Positions 21,601 to 24,407 of a stretch of 24,407 bases of DNA are shown here, piece by piece. A model generated the notes under the pieces. The model made no database searches and was not told the DNA's origin. It saw only the letters and a list, made by a program, of their open reading frames with translations. The DNA lies in the NCBI GenBank assembly GCA_020650975.1, contig JAIPMN010000598.1:1-24407 (forward strand), in the 5' to 3' direction. Source of the DNA: Apostichopus californicus. Taxonomy: Eukaryota; Echinodermata; Holothuroidea; Aspidochirotida; Stichopodidae. Numbering within the stretch: position 1 is the first letter of the stretch; each line of letters starts with the position of its first letter. The position numbers and the translations under genes were made by a program.

Positions 21601-21641
21601 TTCATCAGAAAAAGGTAAAGGGCAACTCCTAGGTACTATAC

Positions 21642-21788
21642 CTGTTTGAATAGCTTCGATGGCTGCTTCCAGCTCTGGTTGAAAGAGAGTTTGTAACTTG
21701 GAGCCCATGTCTTCTCTGTGCATTGCCTTAGCAACTGATATCAACTCTGGTTTCTCAGCTGGTATTATTGGCTTCACAGTGTAGTTTC
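21642..21788 (-). CDS. FAM221B: FAM221B exon (first visible): conserved VKP..PAEK..LISVAKAMHRE block
   Basis: The exon encodes 48 whole codons plus split codons at both ends, beginning NYTVKPIIPAEKPELI and ending EAAIEAIQT. This block opens the conserved half of FAM221B (vertebrate forms read close to VKPVVPAE.AELISVAKAMHRE). The acceptor is a pyrimidine-rich tract ending CAATCAG, and the exon begins GA, which completes a glycine started upstream. The donor is CAG|GTATAG at 21641-21640, leaving a single G. Open frame continuing past the donor is intronic and runs into a C-rich stretch. The segment is predicted to be helical and charged, with no cysteines, unlike the later exons. The upstream exon supplying the first G was not found in the remaining 2.6 kb, which is mostly repeats. 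Confidence 0.93.
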
Positions 21789-21880
21789 CTGATTGAAGTA
21801 GAAAGAAAGAAGTCTCGGACCCTGCAGGTCAAATCTAAGGTGATTTGGGGTATCATGACCACAATGACCATTTTGCTAGC

Positions 21881-21982
21881 AAAACTAGAACATGTGAAAA
21901 GCTTTTCATAGAATTGTCACATTTAAGAAAGCTTTCTTAAATGTGACAATTCTATGAAAAGCTTTTCACATTTTCTAGTTTT
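21881..21982. repeat. 102-bp near-perfect palindrome, no spacer
   Basis: The centre lies between 21931 and 21932 (AAGAAAG|CTTTCTT). The inner 38 bp of each arm (21894-21931 and 21932-21969) are exact reverse complements, and the arms extend to 51 bp with a single mismatch (21891 against 21972). Each arm also contains the 12-bp palindrome GAAAAGCTTTTC. It lies 92 nt upstream of the 3' splice site of the exon at 21788-21642 if it is intronic. Confidence 0.97.
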
Positions 21983-22779
21983 TGAAGCCTAACATGAGAC
22001 CAAGTGCACCAAAACTGTAATTTCGACGGAACTAGACATAACTACAGTAAGAATGCAGCAGTTGCAAAAGTTAACAGCTCAAAACTCTCAATGATTACCA
22101 TATATGGTTTTCTTAACAAAAAGGGTAGACTAGTATGGTTTTAATTCACACACTTCAGTTGTACATCAGAAGTAAAACAAGGCAACAGCTGGGAAACACT
22201 GTTCTGTCTTTTCCGAATGTCAATTTCCAATGTTCAAGCATCACATACTCTCTATCACAAAGCAAGTGCAACTGTTTAACGCCACAGGAACATTTACAGT
22301 AGTAGGCTGTGATACTTTATATGGTAAGCCAAATGCTCAATAGTTAGATATAAACAGAGTTTATTAGTCTATAAATGAGGGGTACATTGATAACATCTTA
22401 TTGGCATGTGTTATGATATTCAGGTGATTATAGCCAACCAATAGGCCTATTAATGTCAAACAAAGCTGTGGATGCTGTTTAGAGTTTGGACACTGTATTA
22501 GAAATTGTGATATTTACTAGCTAGTCCAACAGTGGTTCACAGTACTGCATGTGTGTATGTACTGAAAATTTGAAATCATTTGCATACATTTGGGCAACTC
22601 CACTGTAAATTCTGAACAACTACTTTTGCTTCTGAGTTGGAATGTACAAATAGCAACTTCCTTTTGTTTTGCAAATTTTCCTTCTGGCAGTCTTCAGTGG
22701 AAAATGATATGGCTGCAAATCCACTGGTACTGCACTTTGCTAAATGGAACCAGAAAATCAAGAGCATTCAGACTTTCAA

Positions 22780-23470
22780 CTGAAATGAAATTTGACCTTA
22801 ATATAGTTTCATTATGGTTTTGACTCAAAAAAATAGATCTCCATACACAATATGTAATTAATCTAAGTTTCACTCTTTGAGTTACCATGTATAAAAGTTT
22901 TTTGACATCTGACCCCAAATTAATTTTCACCTTCATCAATTTCGATAAGATCTATATACAAAGTAAGAAGTTCAACCAGGTCATACTTACTAAGTTTTGG
23001 TATTTACAAGTCAAGTGGCTGTCACATAGTCCAGTCATGGTTTCTACAATTGCATACTACATTTCTTTAATATGCTTTTGGCATGGAATTAAGGAATTTA
23101 AAAACAATTTAGTTATTTTTCACTTGGCTCTATGGCACACCATATGACTTTGTCTCCTGCTGACCTTAAACCACCTGTGATCTCTACATACCTGTACAAT
23201 AAGGTGGATCCACATACAAATTATGAAGAAAATTAAAGCTTTAATCTTGAAGTTACAATGCTTATAAGTTTTTCAGAACTTGAACTCTAATGACCTCAAA
23301 GGATATTTGACATCCCAGAAACAAATTTATAATCTTATACTCAATAAGGTGGATCCACTAAAGAAGTATTGATCAAGTAAATTCAAGCATCACTTTTGGA
23401 GGCATGTCCATACACTAGGTTTACAGGCTATGACCTCTGCTGACCCCAAATTAACTTTCACCACAGAAAA
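22780..23470 (+). repeat. TGACC-family degenerate tandem repeats (4-5 units)
   Basis: Recurrent blocks are AAATTTGACCTTAATATAG, TTTTGACATCTGACCCCAAA, GTCTCCTGCTGACCTTAAAC, AACTCTAATGACCTCAAAGG and ATGACCTCTGCTGACCCCAA, alternating with AATAAGGTGGATCCAC blocks (at about 23200 and 23346) and AAGTTCAA-type blocks. Spacing varies from about 110 to 250 bp, so the units are old and eroded. Confidence 0.75.
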
Positions 23471-23671
23471 CAACACTGTTGTTGTCCCAATCAGAAAGCA
23501 CGAAGGCTTTTTTATTCCTTGCCATAACATTTTCAATCAACTAACTGATGATGCAGAGAAATTAAGTGAGAACCATAAAATCAGAGATATACCCTAGAAG
23601 CCATTACATTCTAACATTCTCTTGTGAACATCAACAAATTACATAACTGATAATGACTTTGAAATATGTTT

Positions 23672-24407
23672 ATTGTCAAACTGTTTCATATCCAGAGAGA
23701 ACATTCTTCCTACTGTATGATAAATACAGTCAAACTGTTTCAATATCCAGAGAGAAAATTCTTCCTACTGTATCATAAGTACAGTCAAACTGTTTCAATA
23801 TCCAGAGAGAAAATTCTTCCTACTGTATCATAAATACAGTCAAACTGTTTCAATATCCAGAGAGAAAATTCTTCCTACTGTATCATAAATACACTCAAAC
23901 TGTTTCAATATCCAGAGAGAAAATTCTTCCTACTGTATCATAAGTACAGTCAAACTGTTTCAATATCCAGAGAGAAAATTCTTCCTACTGTATCATAAAT
24001 ACAGTCAAACTGTTTCAATATCCAGAGAGAAAATTCTTCCTACTGTATCATAAGTACAGTCAAACTGTTTCATATCCAGAGAGAACATTCTTCCTACTGT
24101 ATGATAAATACAGTCAAACTGTTTCAATATCCAGAGAGAAAATTCTTCCTACTGTATCATAAGTACAGTCAAACTGTTTCAATATCCAGAGAGAAAATTC
24201 TTCCTACTGTATCATAAATACAGTCAAACTGTTTCAATATCCAGAGAGAAAATTCTTCCTACTGTATCATAAATACAGTCAAACTGTTTCAATATCCAGA
24301 GAGAAAATTCTTCCTACTGTATCATAAGTACAGTCAAACTGTTTCAATATCCAGAGAGAAAATTCTTCCTACTGTATCATAAATACAGTCAAACTGTTTC
24401 AATATCC
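23672..24407. repeat. 55-bp satellite with 7-unit higher-order period, runs off right edge
   Basis: Thirteen complete units plus 23 bp of a fourteenth. The unit begins ACAGTCAAACTGTTTCAATA and contains TCCAGAGAGAAAATTCTTCC. Units start at 23672 (54 bp), 23726, 23781, 23836, 23891, 23946, 24001, 24056 (54 bp), 24110, 24165, 24220, 24275, 24330 and 24385. Units ending TAAAT and TAAGT alternate irregularly. The 54-bp variant, missing one A and carrying AACATTC and ATGAT, occurs at units 1 and 8 only. ACTGTAT-CATAA-ATACAGT can fold at TAAAT junctions. Confidence 0.98.

Larger units (their letters stand above)
18155..21641 (-). other. FAM221B intron, 3.5 kb
   Basis: GT-AG intron beginning GTATAGTACC and ending in a T-rich tract plus TTTTTTAG on the minus strand. 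It contains the SINE, its microsatellite tail, TGACC-family blocks and a C-run near its 5' end (all listed separately). 20420-21560 has no recognised feature apart from a 16-bp direct duplication (TGATCGAGAATACAC) at about 21263-21294. Confidence 0.85.
3713..21788 (-). other. FAM221B: FAM221B locus, five visible coding exons (5' end not in window)
   Basis: This is the span of the only recognisable gene. Exons in transcript order are 21788-21642 (147 nt), 18154-18044 (111), 12987-12781 (207), 4573-4454 (120) and 3906-3713 (194, with stop). The four introns are 3487, 5056, 8207 and 547 bp, all GT-AG and all phase 1. Joined, the exons give 258 codons plus the stop without interruption. The order of conserved blocks (VKPIIPAEKPELISVAKAMH, GWRCPEFTWDC, CFCGHLL, GEFW, WRAKC, SNFLCAACD, GEAYLPF) matches the vertebrate FAM221B layout from memory. 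Human FAM221B has about 400 residues, the N-terminal half variable, so one or more upstream exons with the start codon are missing or unrecognisable here. FAM221 proteins have no established enzymatic activity. Confidence 0.93.
21789..24407 (-). other. DNA upstream of first visible FAM221B exon
   Basis: The exon at 21788 starts mid-codon behind a good acceptor, so at least the adjacent part is intron. I found no exon ending in a lone G with a convincing donor and FAM221-like content. The stretch from 21983 to 22780 has nothing recognised. The rest is TGACC-family repeats and the 55-bp satellite. Confidence 0.7.

Noticed and set aside
22985-23200. Possible upstream FAM221B exon donors (GTAAGTATG near 22990, ACAG|GTATGT near 23190)
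   Set aside because: The first does not leave a lone G and the second sits inside a TGACC-family repeat; neither is preceded by plausible FAM221-like coding sequence.
23700-24407. Heat-shock-element-like GAAAATTC in each 55-bp unit
   Set aside because: Only a two-pentamer match, repeated because the satellite repeats; heat-shock elements normally need three or more pentamers.

Overview
The window is animal nuclear DNA. It holds one split, spliceosomal gene on the minus strand, set in large AT-rich introns full of dispersed repeats, minisatellites, a tRNA-derived SINE and short inverted-repeat DNA transposons. I see no bacterial operons, rRNA or phage genes. The mix (FAM221-type gene, tRNA-head SINEs, degenerate AGGTCA/TGACC tandem repeats, recurrent TAGGCCTA palindrome) suggests a marine invertebrate, possibly a deuterostome such as an echinoderm. 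That placement is an inference from repeat style, not a demonstrated identification.

The gene is recognisable as FAM221B. Five coding exons read from high to low coordinate: 21788-21642, 18154-18044, 12987-12781, 4573-4454 and 3906-3713, the last ending in TGA. They give 258 codons of open frame before the stop, with the variable N-terminus missing. Every junction is a phase-1 intron splitting a glycine codon (G|GN), and all have GT-AG ends. The product is a Cys/His-rich, probably metal-binding protein of uncharacterised biochemical function.

Layout: 1-2330 is repeat-rich flank (a hAT-like MITE with 8-bp target duplications, a second inverted-repeat element, a truncated SINE head). 2629-3712 is the probable 3' UTR and polyadenylation zone. 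3713-21788 is the gene. Its largest intron (4574-12780) holds a 42-bp duplication, an AGGTCA-rich degenerate tandem block, a 31-copy 47-bp GATA-rich minisatellite, and a GC-richer 1.4-kb island that may be an old mobile-element remnant. The next intron (12988-18043) holds a fold-back element and a hAT-like end. The third (18155-21641) holds a full SINE and more TGACC repeats. Upstream of the first visible exon lie a 102-bp near-perfect palindrome, more TGACC repeats, and a 55-bp satellite running off the right edge with a 7-unit, 384-bp higher-order period.

No second protein gene is supported. Most other open frames are chance frames or repeat translations.
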